From Acanthamoeba sp. SK_2022b (taxonomy: Eukaryota; Discosea; Longamoebia; Acanthamoebidae): a DNA stretch of 20,999 nucleotides. The stretch spans positions 1-20,999 of the forward strand of contig JANDJZ010000690.1 in NCBI GenBank assembly GCA_027943245.1, read 5' to 3'. Shown piece by piece: positions 1 through 9,124 of the stretch (the first letter of the stretch is position 1; each line of letters starts with the position of its first letter). Under the pieces are notes generated by a model. It did no database searches and was not told the DNA's origin. It saw only the letters and a program-made list of their open reading frames with translations. Position numbers and translations under genes: made by a program.

Positions 1-25
1 GGGAGGGGGAGGGGGGGAGCGCTAC

Positions 26-880
<855 letters not shown>

Positions 881-967
881 CACCCAATCGTCGCGACGAG
901 CGAAAACGATCAGACACGCTTAGCGCCACCTTAACAAGCCATTTAATTATAATTTAGAATACATGAA

Positions 968-1660
968 TTAAACCGTGAAGCGTACGTGGGCAAATGCAGC
1001 GTCCTCGGGAAGCTCTTCGAGAATGAGCTCGAGCCTGAAATCTTTGCTGAACCTGTTTGGGATTGGGATTGGGATTGGGATTGGGATTGGGTTTGGGTTT
1101 GGGTTTGGGTTTGGGTTTGGGTTTGGGTTTGGGTTTGGGTTTGGGTTTGGGTTTGGGTTTGGGTTTGGGTTTGGGTTTGGTTGGGTTTGGGTTTGGGTTT
1201 GGGTTTGAAAACGTGAGGTGCAACCAACGGTACCGTTTGTCGAGGTAGGCATCATCGAGCTCCGCACGAGTGAAGACCGCGACCTTGGAGCGGCCCCGCT
1301 GCACCAGCGGCAGCATGCCCACATGGAACTGCACCCGGAACATCGCCACCACGGGCTCCGTTCTGTGCCGAGCCAATCAGCGGCCCGACGATGCGAGACA
1401 AGACCTGTCCCTCTCGGGAGGAGAAGAAGGCGATGGACCACTTACCGGTAGATCGGCGTCACGTGCTTGAAGACGATGCCGATCTCCATAAATATGATCT
1501 TGTTGACGGGGAAGGAGACCACCTGCGGGCCATCCACGGCGTAGAACTCGGGATCCCTGTGCCCACGTCGGTTAGACTCTCTCTCTCTCTGCCCAACAGC
1601 CACACACATCACACACACATCACACACACACACGGACACACACACATCACACACACACAC

Positions 1661-1716
<56 letters not shown>

Positions 1717-2946
1717 ACACGGACATGGACACACACACACATCACACACACACCACCACCACCACCACCACCACCACCACCACCACCACCACACACACAG
1801 GTGACAGCAGTGTAGCAACGACGATACCCTTGCGGCGGCGAGGAGACGAGGGAGTTGGTGGAGGTCGAGAAGATCTCGACGTAGGGCGAGCAGCCCTTGT
1901 CAAAGTTGGGTATGGTGTGCATGATCACCTCCCGCAGCACGAGCGCCCTCGCCGACGGCACGCGCCCCTTGACGTACACCTGCTCGAAGTATTGCACCGA
2001 CCTGCAGGGCGGCGCGCGGAGAGATCTCACCTGTCACAATTGGCGGCCAAGGGTTTAAGGGGGGGGGAGAGGGGGCGCTGGCCGCACCGCACTTGGGAGG
2101 GATTGGTCACGCCCCACATGGTGACCGAGCGCTTGCAGGCAAAGTATCGCAGCGCCTTGTCCGCGGTCGAGAAGAGGCCGCTGTAGATGAGGTAGGCGGC
2201 GATGGCGGTGCCCGTCCGCCCCTTGCCGGCCTGCACTCCCAAAACAAAAGGGCCCACGGCCACGGTCGCGCTGGCGGTGAGCCCACGATGGACGTCGAAG
2301 AAGAGACGCGCGCGCGCGAGGGGGGGGGAGGAGAGAGAGAGAGAGAGAGGCGAGGCTGACCAGGCAGTGCAGGATGACGACGTTTTCGGGGTCCTTGGCG
2401 AGCCACAGGTGCACGGAGTGGCATATCTTGAACAAAAGCGCGATCGAGGGCGCAAAGTGATCCGGCCAACCGCACCATGTGTGCACCTGTAGGCGAGCGA
2501 GCAATGCGTCACGGCGACGTGAGGAGGACGCGCTTGGCCCTACATGTAGGCGTGCTCGGTTCAATGGTTGTGGGTGGCGTGGAAGGTGTGGGAGGAATAC
2601 GTGGTTGTCAAACTTTTCGTAGTCATAGGCACGATTCGAGAGGTTGTAGATCATGTAGTGACCCTTGTGTTTTTCGCCCAGCAGACGGGTCACGTCGTCG
2701 ATGTTATTCCGAAACACTTTCTCGTAGCCCTCCGACGGGAATGCCATCGCTTGCAGCAACAATGAACGAATTAAAAACTCATAAATCATTCGATTATTTA
2801 AATTAAATGTAAAAAGTTTGATGGGTACCAATTATTCGTTCCGTGATGTAAGTGAGGTCCAGATCGTAACCGCCCAGTTGGTACCGATGTTTATCGGCCG
2901 ATACCTTGGTGCGCACGGCCTGGAAGACCTTGTTCATGCCCAACAT
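968..2946 (-). CDS. PTEN: PTEN-family phosphoinositide 3-phosphatase
   Basis: Eight exons: 2946-2829, 2749-2601, 2486-2361, 2230-2088, 2001-1828, 1556-1446, 1362-1234, 1052-968; 1035 nt, 344 aa, all GT-AG and in frame. Family members remove the 3-phosphate of PIP3 at the plasma membrane and oppose PI3-kinase. Residues 19-34 (KHRYQLGGYDLDLTYI) match the PTEN lipid-binding N-terminus. ERIIAMAFPSEGYEKVFRNN and IDDVTRLL follow. The WPDH loop is at 96-99 and the P-loop HCLAGKGRTG at 129-138, with catalytic Cys130 and Arg136. A C2 domain follows, ending DKRFSKDFRLELILEELPED. The protein ends right after the C2 domain, so the phosphorylated C-terminal tail of animal PTEN is absent. The P-loop Leu131 replaces the usual Lys and is fixed by the splice site between exons 3 and 4. 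Introns 5 and 7 are filled with repeats. The start at 2946 (a second Met at 2937) fits family length. Confidence 0.93.
1056..1206. repeat. Telomere-like hexanucleotide repeat inside PTEN intron 7
   Basis: About 25 hexamer units on the plus strand: a few GGGATT units at the left, then a long run of GGGTTT units, with one shortened unit (ggttggg) near 1180. It fills about 150 of the 181 nt of intron 7 (1053-1233). On the sense (minus) strand the run is (CCCAAA)n and reaches almost to the acceptor AG. The G-rich strand could form G-quadruplexes. The units differ by one base from TTAGGG. Confidence 0.95.
1600..1799. repeat. Compound (CA)n / (CCA)n microsatellite in PTEN intron 5
   Basis: (CA)n interrupted by a few ATC and GGA units from 1600 to 1750, then about 13 CCA units to 1791, then (CA)4. 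It occupies most of intron 5 (1557-1827). On the PTEN sense strand it reads (GGT)n followed by (GT)n, ending about 43 nt before the acceptor at 1557. Confidence 0.95.
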
Positions 2947-3221
2947 TCTGGACGTCACATCGAGATGAAAAATGTTATGAATAATAATCTCACAGGACGC
3001 TTGTCGAGGACATGTTAACCTGACGGTTGGCGGTAAGCCGACGTTGGCATGAACACTCGGCTTGCAGCGTTGATGATGATTATTATTATTATTATGTTTA
3101 TTATTCTATTTTATTTATTTTTGCTTGCCATTTTCTTTTGTTTACTGCCGACGTTGCGTTTAATGGAAACCACCGCGGCTGTTTAGAGAATACGGACGTG
3201 ACGGTCAGCCCGCCAGGAACG
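2947..3221. promoter_or_regulatory. Shared upstream region of PTEN (minus) and the secreted-protein gene (plus)
   Basis: These 275 nt separate two divergent start codons. The part around 3070-3130 is AT-rich (repeated TTA/TAT units followed by TTTATTTATT), which is where core promoter elements could lie. No specific factor site can be called by eye. Promoter role is inferred only from position. Confidence 0.35.
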
Positions 3222-4820
3222 ATGAAGGCGCTCCTCTTTGCCTTGGTGGTGTTGGCCGCCCTGATGTGTACAGGCGCAAACGTGAAGATGACGTTCGAGA
3301 AGGCGAGTTGGTCGGGGAAGGGGGGGTTGAACGTCCCAGCTACAGATGAGCATCCCATCATCAGGAAGGCCGAAATCAAGAAGGATCGCCAAGATATCGC
3401 AGATGAGGAGATCGCCCTCGATGACTGTACCGCCGAACTGAAGCAATTGCTGCGCGATGAGGCCGAGCTTGAGGTTCAGCGGGACGACTGCCTTGGACGG
3501 CTGGCCCCCCTCATCGTTGAGGACAACCTGCACGAGCGGTGGAGGGATCGAAACCACACATGCGCCATCGAGTGCCTTCTCCATCTCACCCGATGCAACG
3601 ACGAGAACGACGCGCGTGTCGTCTACGAGGACATCCGAAGGCGTGCGGAGGTGCCTGCCGCACCCCAGCGCGGGCAGATCTCTCTGCCGGTCTTCGAGGT
3701 GGAGCAGCGCGTGCGGAGTAACATCCGCAAGTTCGACGAGAACACCTACAACGCGCTGAAGCTGGCCAACGCGGTCGCCTCCCTCTCCACCAGGCGGACC
3801 CGCGAGACCATCGAGTGCAGCCTCAACGAGTGCCTCAAGCTGGTTGCCGACCGTCGCTTTGAGGTCGACCAGCTCGCGAAAAACGTCAGCTGGTGCGAGG
3901 CCGAGGTGGTGCATCGCAAGGAATCCATCATGGCCTACTTCCGCTTTTCCACCCTCTACCAACAGGAGACGGCAGTGTGCACTCCCGTCTTGGAGAAGTG
4001 CAGGTCGGGCCTCCGCCTCGTGCGCTTCAGCATCACCAACGGTCCCGATAACACGGCTGTCCCGCTGCCTCTCGTGCCCGGATGGGCAGGCTTTGGCCAG
4101 AGCGGCAACAACAGCTTCTTTACATATGGAGAGGATTCCATCGACCTGAGGAGCCTCGCCTACTTTGCAGGCCACGACCTGGATCCCATCTCCACCAGCT
4201 TCGCCGATGCCAACGAAGGCGCCGTGTCGGGGCCAGTCGGTGAACTCCCGTTCCTCGGCAACCTGCAAACCTGGTCGGCCGATTTCGAGCTCTACCCGGC
4301 CGTGCACTCGCTCAACTACTTCGCGTTCCAGCTGGCCGTCACCTTCACCGACGTACACGTCGGCATCGCGTACTACACAACCAGCGAGGGCATTCGCATC
4401 TTTGACGACCACGGCAATTTCATCACTAACGTGGTGGAGGAAGGCGGTGGCAAGAAGAGGGCCACCCGTGGTCCCGACAGGAAGCTGATCGAGGAGTGCG
4501 GCTGCGTCGGCGACCCTCTGCCCCACAACACTGCCCACCAACACTCGACTCCTTTCACGGACATCGTCTACGAATACATCCCGCTGGAGGTCTTCTACGA
4601 TCAGGACATTGGCAGCCTCCGAGCCACCATCACCATCGAGGAGCTGCGTTGGACCGTCCCCTACCCCGACGGTATCCGCCCCGAGGTGAGCGACCTGCCC
4701 TCAGCCTACCCGTTGGGCGACACGCTCAAGAAGGTGAGCGAGTGGCAACAAGTCGCACCCTCGGCCTTGTGCATCACGGACTCAGACGACGGAAGCTTTT
4801 GTGCCTCCTCCTCGGCATAA
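3222..4820 (+). CDS. Secreted cysteine-containing protein of unknown function
   Basis: One uninterrupted exon of 533 codons. The frame is open further upstream, but ATG 3222 is chosen because it starts a clean signal peptide (MKALLFALVVLAALMCTGA), while the upstream part is low-complexity Tyr-rich sequence from the AT-rich gap. After the signal, residues about 45-95 are highly charged and probably coiled coil (KKDRQDIADEEIALDDCTAE and beyond). Cysteine pairs follow (CAIECLLHLTRC), then a basic stretch KKRATR near residues 411-416 that could be a processing site, then CGC and an acidic, cysteine-containing end. No membrane segment after the signal is evident, so secretion or deposition outside the cell is likely. 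I recognise no domain. It is the only gene in the window with a long intronless frame. Cyst-wall or extracellular roles are possible but nothing here shows them. Confidence 0.8.
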   Translation: MKALLFALVVLAALMCTGANVKMTFEKASWSGKGGLNVPATDEHPIIRKAEIKKDRQDIADEEIALDDCTAELKQLLRDEAELEVQRDDCLGRLAPLIVEDNLHERWRDRNHTCAIECLLHLTRCNDENDARVVYEDIRRRAEVPAAPQRGQISLPVFEVEQRVRSNIRKFDENTYNALKLANAVASLSTRRTRETIECSLNECLKLVADRRFEVDQLAKNVSWCEAEVVHRKESIMAYFRFSTLYQQETAVCTPVLEKCRSGLRLVRFSITNGPDNTAVPLPLVPGWAGFGQSGNNSFFTYGEDSIDLRSLAYFAGHDLDPISTSFADANEGAVSGPVGELPFLGNLQTWSADFELYPAVHSLNYFAFQLAVTFTDVHVGIAYYTTSEGIRIFDDHGNFITNVVEEGGGKKRATRGPDRKLIEECGCVGDPLPHNTAHQHSTPFTDIVYEYIPLEVFYDQDIGSLRATITIEELRWTVPYPDGIRPEVSDLPSAYPLGDTLKKVSEWQQVAPSALCITDSDDGSFCASSSA

Positions 4821-4994
4821 ACACCCCCGTTCCTTCTCCAGCCCTTCCTTGAAGGAACCACAAAACCAAACGTTTTGTGCGTGTATTTATCTATTATCTT
4901 TTATTCTTTTATATTTATATCTTATATTTTTGATTGCGTAAAACAAAACAAAACAAAACAAAACAAATCACCCTTTCTTGGTAAGGCAAGTGGC
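4821..4994 (+). other. AT-rich gap between two tandem plus-strand genes
   Basis: 174 nt with a T-rich stretch (4873-4935) and five AAAAC units (4941-4965). It should hold the 3' end of the secreted-protein gene and the promoter of the next gene. No exact AATAAA was found. Confidence 0.5.
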
Positions 4995-6370
4995 ATGAAG
5001 GGAGCGCGGCGGGGTAGGCCCAGGCAGCCCAACAAGGGTGGCGGGGCGGGGGCCTCCACTGGGAGCCAACAGGGGCGGCTGCCTGACATCCGGGCGTTCT
5101 TGGCGGCGTCACCTGCCGCCCCCTGTGCTACAGCAGCAGCGGAACCCTCGCCGTGGCTGCGCCGTGCGGACCGCCCCCTCCTCGAAGGTGACGAGAAGAA
5201 GAACAAGAAGAAGCAAAAGCAGAAGCAAACGGACGGAGACGGCGAAGACGACGCGACCGCGGCGTGGACGGACCTGCCGGCTCCGGTGGCGGCCTTCCAG
5301 CTGCCGCCCTTCCTCTTTCGTGCCAGCTCGGCCACGGCTACGGCCACCGCCACCGCAACGAACGCCGGCCCGCCAGCCAACGGCAGCCAGGGGGAGGAGG
5401 AGGCGAGCGAGGAGGTGGAAGACGCCTCCCTGTCCAGCAGCACTTGGGACGAGCCGACCTGGGCCAGCGCGCGCCCTGCTCCGGGCGACGCCGACGCCGA
5501 ACGGCAATGCGGCGGCCTGGTCGTGCGCCTCAAACAGGCCACCGCGGCGACGACCGCGGCGGGTCCCCGCCAGCCACTGCCAGAGCGCGAGCGACAGCCC
5601 TCGCGCATCGGCCCCGAGGAAGACGACGGAGACGGCGACAAGCGAGTAGACGACGGAGACGACAAGGCGGGAAAGGTAGGAACCGGGCGTGCGAGTGGCG
5701 TTCTGGAGGGCGAGGCGCGCCATCTGCGCGTGCTACGCCAACACGTGGCGCACCACAGCTTCTTCCGCCAGCACGACGCCGTACGCCCCCCCCCTCTCCC
5801 TACGCGTGCTGACGTCAGCACGGCTCACGCGGTGGGGGGGGGGCTTTGCTGCAGGCCGAGCGGGCCAAGAGGGACCTGGCCCAGGGCCAGAACCGGCTGT
5901 TCGACCTCTGGGACTCGCTTGCGCCCACCGCCACAGCCACCGCCACTTCACCGTCGCCAAGCCCGACCGCCGGCGAGGCCGCGTCTGATCATCGGGCGTC
6001 CTCCTCGTCGTCCTCTACGTCGCCGTTCTCCTCGCCGCTCGTCTCGTCGCCTCATGCGGGAGGAGACCAGAAGAAGGCGGAGAAGAGGAAAGAGAAGGCC
6101 ACGATGACCACGAGCAAGGGGGAGGAGGTAGAGGGGAGGGAGAAGAAGAAGAAGAGGCAGAAGGAGGAAAAGAGGGAAGAGCGGGCGGCGCCAACGGAGC
6201 CGCCGCGAGCGCAGGTGGGATCGTTTTCGTTTGCCTTCACCCTGCCCTCGTCCTCGTCGACCGCGGCGCCGACGAGCAAGCGGACGACGTGCCGCCCCAC
6301 CAAGGCCACGGGCGCGGGCGGCAAGGGAACGGCCAAGCGAAAGCGCGCCGAGAAGCCGCCGGCCGACTGA
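4995..6370 (+). CDS. Low-complexity nuclear protein with AT-hook-like motif
   Basis: Two exons, 4995-5780 and 5855-6370, joined by a 74-nt GT-AG intron (gtacgc...ctgcag), 433 aa. The start is the first ATG after the AT-rich gap. Residues 3-13 (GARRGRPRQPN) form an AT-hook-like core RGRP, which in known proteins binds the minor groove of AT-rich DNA. A Lys-rich stretch (KKNKKKQKQKQ) and a C-terminal Lys/Arg-rich region look like nuclear localisation signals. The only well-ordered part spans the intron: EARHLRVLRQHVAHHSFFRQ, then HDAAERAKRDLAQGQNRLFDLW, probably helical. Alternating Ala-Thr runs and Asp/Glu runs fill the rest. LPDIRAFL near residue 32 resembles a weak PCNA-interacting box, as at the start of RFC1, but lacks the second aromatic and Gln. 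A chromatin role is inferred. The gene converges with RPA43. Confidence 0.72.
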
Positions 6371-6381
6371 CGGCAGCGCTC

Positions 6382-6397
6382 GTACAATCGATTGTAC
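6382..6397. other. Perfect 16-bp palindrome just after a stop codon
   Basis: GTACAATCGATTGTAC is its own reverse complement and begins 12 nt after the stop codon of the 4995-6370 gene. Seven T follow directly. In RNA an 8-bp stem with no loop would be unstable, so a DNA-binding site is as likely as a hairpin. Confidence 0.6.
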
Positions 6398-6418
6398 TTT
6401 TTTTAAGTCTTATTTTTA

Positions 6419-6424
6419 AATAAA
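6419..6424 (+). terminator. Candidate poly(A) signal AATAAA
   Basis: An exact AATAAA lies 49 nt after the stop codon of the plus-strand gene ending at 6370, inside an AT-rich convergent gap. A second AATAAA is at 6465-6470. Cleavage site not determinable by eye. Confidence 0.45.
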
Positions 6425-6523
6425 AATAATACAAAAAACGCCTTTTTTTAGTCTTAAAATAATTAATAAAAGAAAAAGGATTGTATGTGCTTTACGTAAA
6501 GGGGTGATCTCGCAGTGGTCTCC

Positions 6524-6930
6524 CTACTGCTCGGAGACGCGCCTCTTCTTCTTCTTGGGCGTCTTGGGCTTGGCCTCTTCCTTGGCCTTGACCGGCCGCG
6601 CCGCCTCTTCCTCCTCCTCTACTTCGGCTTCCTCCTTGGCTTTCCGCTTGCTGGGCTTCTTCTTTTCCTCCTTCTCCTTCTTTTCCTCCTTGACCTTCTT
6701 CGCCTTCTTCTTCTTGCTCTCCGGTGAGGCCGCCGTCACCGCAACCTCCTCGCTCTCCTCCGCCTCCTGGTGCTGCTCGTGGTGGCTCTCGCTCTCGTGC
6801 GCCTCCCCCGCCGCATGCAGCAGCGGGCCCGTGCGCGGCGCCAACATGGAACCGAAGATTGTGATGATTCCTCGCGCCGTCGTCACCCTGACGGCCGCGA
6901 CACACACATCACACACACATCACACACACA

Positions 6931-7000
<70 letters not shown>

Positions 7001-7880
7001 CATGGACACGCACACGCACGCACACGTGAGATTCCGGACACACGGGGGCGGGAACGGGAGGGAGGGGAGGGCATACGCAGTGGTCTGCAGGGCAGCGAAG
7101 CGGCCGGGGGAAAGCTCGCGGGTGGGGTCAGAGGTGGATCGCCAGCACTCGACGGTGGTCACCGGAGCGGCGGCCTTCTTGGCCTCTTCCTCTTCGTCCT
7201 TCTCCTCTTCTTCCTCCTCCTTGTCCTCCTCCTCCTCCTCTTCCTTAACCTCATCCGCGGGAGCGGCGGTGACGGACACGAAGTCGGCCGGCACGGCGTC
7301 GCGGCTCACCGACGCGTTGAAGGCGCCCGCCACCAAGAGGCCCACGTGATCCGAGCCCACCTTGTTCACCTCGCCCACTGCGACGGCGGGAGGCGGTCAG
7401 CTTGGTTGGGGGGGGGGGCGTGTAGAATGGAAGTAAGCGCCGTACCGAGGGTGAGGCCGGGCGAGGGCGCGAAGAAGAGGGCGCGGAGCCGCACGCGGCA
7501 GTGAAGCTCGGGCTGCTCGTACATGATGCGTGCGCACGACCCCTCCAGCGCGACGCCCCAATACGCCACCAGCACGCCTCCGGCGCCTCCCTCAAGGGGC
7601 ACGTACCTACGCCCAGAATAAAATATTTTTCGGTTATTTTATGGAATAAAAAATAAAATAAAAAATCACCTGTTTTTTAACAAAAGAAAAAAAAAGCTTG
7701 GAGAAAAGAAAAAGGAACCAGGCGTAGGTACTTCATGAGGCTCTGATTGAGGCGATTGCACACTGCGGCGTTGATGTCGCGCAAGCCGCTTGGCGGCAAT
7801 GCGAGAGAGAGGAGGACTTCGACCTCCTTGAAGCATGACCCGCCCGTTGTCCTTCGCTCCGAGCCCGTCTTGGTCGCCAT
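6524..7880 (-). CDS. POLR1F: DNA-directed RNA polymerase I subunit RPA43
   Basis: Four exons: 7880-7732, 7606-7446, 7377-7077, 6887-6524; 975 nt, 324 aa, all GT-AG and in frame. RPA43 pairs with RPA14-type partners in the Pol I stalk and contacts RRN3/TIF-IA for rRNA transcription in the nucleolus. The N-terminal tip domain reads SCFKEVEVLLSLALPPSGLR and NAAVCNRLNQSLMKYV, then VLVAYWGVAL. The OB fold starts VGEVNKVGSDHVGLLVAGAF (residues 104-123), the family hallmark, and closes with RGIITIFGSML in exon 4. Between these OB strands lies an acidic Glu/Asp/Lys run (about 145-175). The C-terminus is Lys/Glu-rich and ends KKKKRRVSEQ, a nucleolar-type basic tail. Intron 3 holds a long GT tract on the sense strand. 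The start at 7880 is the first Met directly before conserved sequence; an upstream in-frame extension looks like 5' UTR. The RPB7/RPC8 paralogues are less likely because of the tails. Confidence 0.86.
6900..6999. repeat. (CA)n microsatellite in RPA43 intron 3
   Basis: About 100 nt of CA with three ATC interruptions near the left end. On the sense strand it is (GT)n with GATGTGTGT interruptions and ends about 12 nt before the acceptor of exon 4. Confidence 0.95.
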
Positions 7881-8093
7881 CTCTCCTCCTCTCGATACCA
7901 ACTCTTCCGGTCCGGAGAAGAAAAACAAGGGAACGACGAGCAGATAATTTCCTCGCGAATTTCCCATCGCCTAAAAAAAATAATAAAAAAGAAAAGAAAA
8001 GAAAACCCCAATGGATCTGCTCCAGAATCGATAAAGAGGGGGCAACAAAAGACACAATGAAGGTTTGAGGCGGTCCATTCATTCGTTGGGTCA
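7881..8093. other. Gap between RPA43 start and the mitochondrial-protein stop
   Basis: 213 nt upstream of RPA43 and downstream of the next minus-strand gene. It contains an A-rich stretch (7972-8006) with repeated AAAAG units on the plus strand, that is a T/C-rich tract in the RPA43 upstream sense. No clear core promoter element seen. Confidence 0.4.
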
Positions 8094-8725
8094 TTACATC
8101 TTCTTGACAGAAGCCTTCTGCGCTTCGACTATCCTCTTGGCGTCCTCCACACCCTGGCCGCCAGTGCGCGCGGTCTCGTTTTCGATGGAGCCCTGTGGGC
8201 GCATGTACGCGTACATCCACCACAGCATGAGGCCCAGGCCGACGACGCCTGCGCCTGTGGCCATCGAGAACTCGACTGGATACTTCCTCACTTCGGGCGC
8301 CATGACCTTCTCCTCGGCCTCCTTGGCCGCCTTCTTCACCCGCTCGCCCATTCCACTGGCGGCATCGCTCGCTCGGTGGAGGGTGTCATCGGCGCCAGCC
8401 GCGTGGGCAGCGCTATTGAAGGCGTTCTTGGCCTGGTCGGCCTTCTCGCTCACAGCGTCCTGCAGCAGCAGCAGCAGAAGAGGTGAGGCTCTGCCGTCTC
8501 AAGGACACTTGGGGTAGAAGAAGAAGAAGAAGGGGAGGAAGGGAGTACCTTGAGGGGCTGCAGGGAGGGGTCGTTGATACCAGCGTTCTCGACACGGCCT
8601 CGGCGAGACTCGAGAGGGCCGAGAGCGGGCACTGAGGCACGGTATGTGGTGTAGAGGGCGCGGCTTGTGATAGTGGAGGCAGTGGGAAGAGCGCGGGGCA
8701 CAGCAGCTTGTCTGAAGGCTCTCAT
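8094..8725 (-). CDS. Probable mitochondrial single-pass membrane protein
   Basis: Two exons, 8725-8549 and 8459-8094, phase 0, 180 aa. The first 35-40 residues have the composition of a mitochondrial targeting signal: many Arg, Ala, Ser and Thr and no acidic residue (MRAFRQAAVPRALPTASTIT then SRALYTTYR). Residues 60-118 are Ala/Lys/Glu-rich and predicted helical (AVSEKADQAKNAFNSAAHA, VKKAAKEAEEKV), similar in style to LEA_4 or apolipoprotein-like amphipathic helices. A single membrane segment follows at about 122-145 (MATGAGVVGLGLMLWWMYAY), leaving a short basic tail ending KASVKKM. I do not recognise a named family. The gene is divergent from XPR1. An inner-membrane structural protein or a mitochondrial LEA-like stress protein would fit; both are guesses. 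Confidence 0.75.
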
Positions 8726-9124
8726 GGTGTGTGTACAGGTGGTGTGTGAATGTGGTGTTGGCGGTGTGCTGTGGTTAGGGATGGAAGCTTGTTCTTTGGT
8801 GAGAAAGAGTGATGCAGCCGTATTTATGGCGAGAGTCCCACAAGTCGACCTCCCTCGCACCCATCACTGGAGCGTGGCAGCGGGTGCGATCGTTGGAAGG
8901 ACAACAGGCAGGATTCCAGAGGAAGGTGGCGGAACCGCAGCAACAGGCCAGAGAAGGCACGAGCATTTCCGTCGACATGCTGTCGACAGGCATGCCTTGC
9001 GATCCATCGTTTTCCTCTTATTTGCAAGCTATTTTCTTGAACGCGTCGGCGAGGAAAGGAGAGAAGAGTTGGGAGAGGAAGCACCAAAGGCTTGGGCGAG
9101 CAGCGGCACCCGGTGCCCGTGGTG
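8726..9124. promoter_or_regulatory. Divergent upstream region of the mitochondrial-protein gene and XPR1
   Basis: About 399 nt without a supported coding exon. A TATA-like ATAAATA (minus strand, around 8820-8827) lies about 95 nt before the minus-strand ATG. A purine-rich stretch (9051-9082) precedes the XPR1 ATG. Two GTCGAC sites 11 nt apart lie near 8970-8987. Regulatory role is positional inference only. Confidence 0.35.

Noticed and set aside
1056..1206. Lys-Pro or Gly-Leu repeat proteins over the hexamer array
   Set aside because: Joining the PTEN exons across the array restores the C2 domain exactly in phase, so the repeat is intronic.
1600..1799. Frames encoding poly-His-Thr, poly-Cys-Val or poly-Thr
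   Set aside because: They are translations of the (CA)n/(CCA)n microsatellite that the PTEN exon model places in intron 5.
3183..4544. Long antisense frame of 453 codons opposite the secreted-protein gene
   Set aside because: It is the shadow of GC-rich codons on the plus strand, shows no family motif, and the plus frame has a signal peptide and sensible composition.
4922..5821. Antisense frame of 299 codons opposite the AT-hook gene
   Set aside because: Low-complexity mirror of the plus-strand frame with no recognisable domain.
7881..7967. N-terminal extension of RPA43 upstream of Met 7880
   Set aside because: The in-frame extension is hydrophobic and unlike the family; the conserved region begins soon after 7880.
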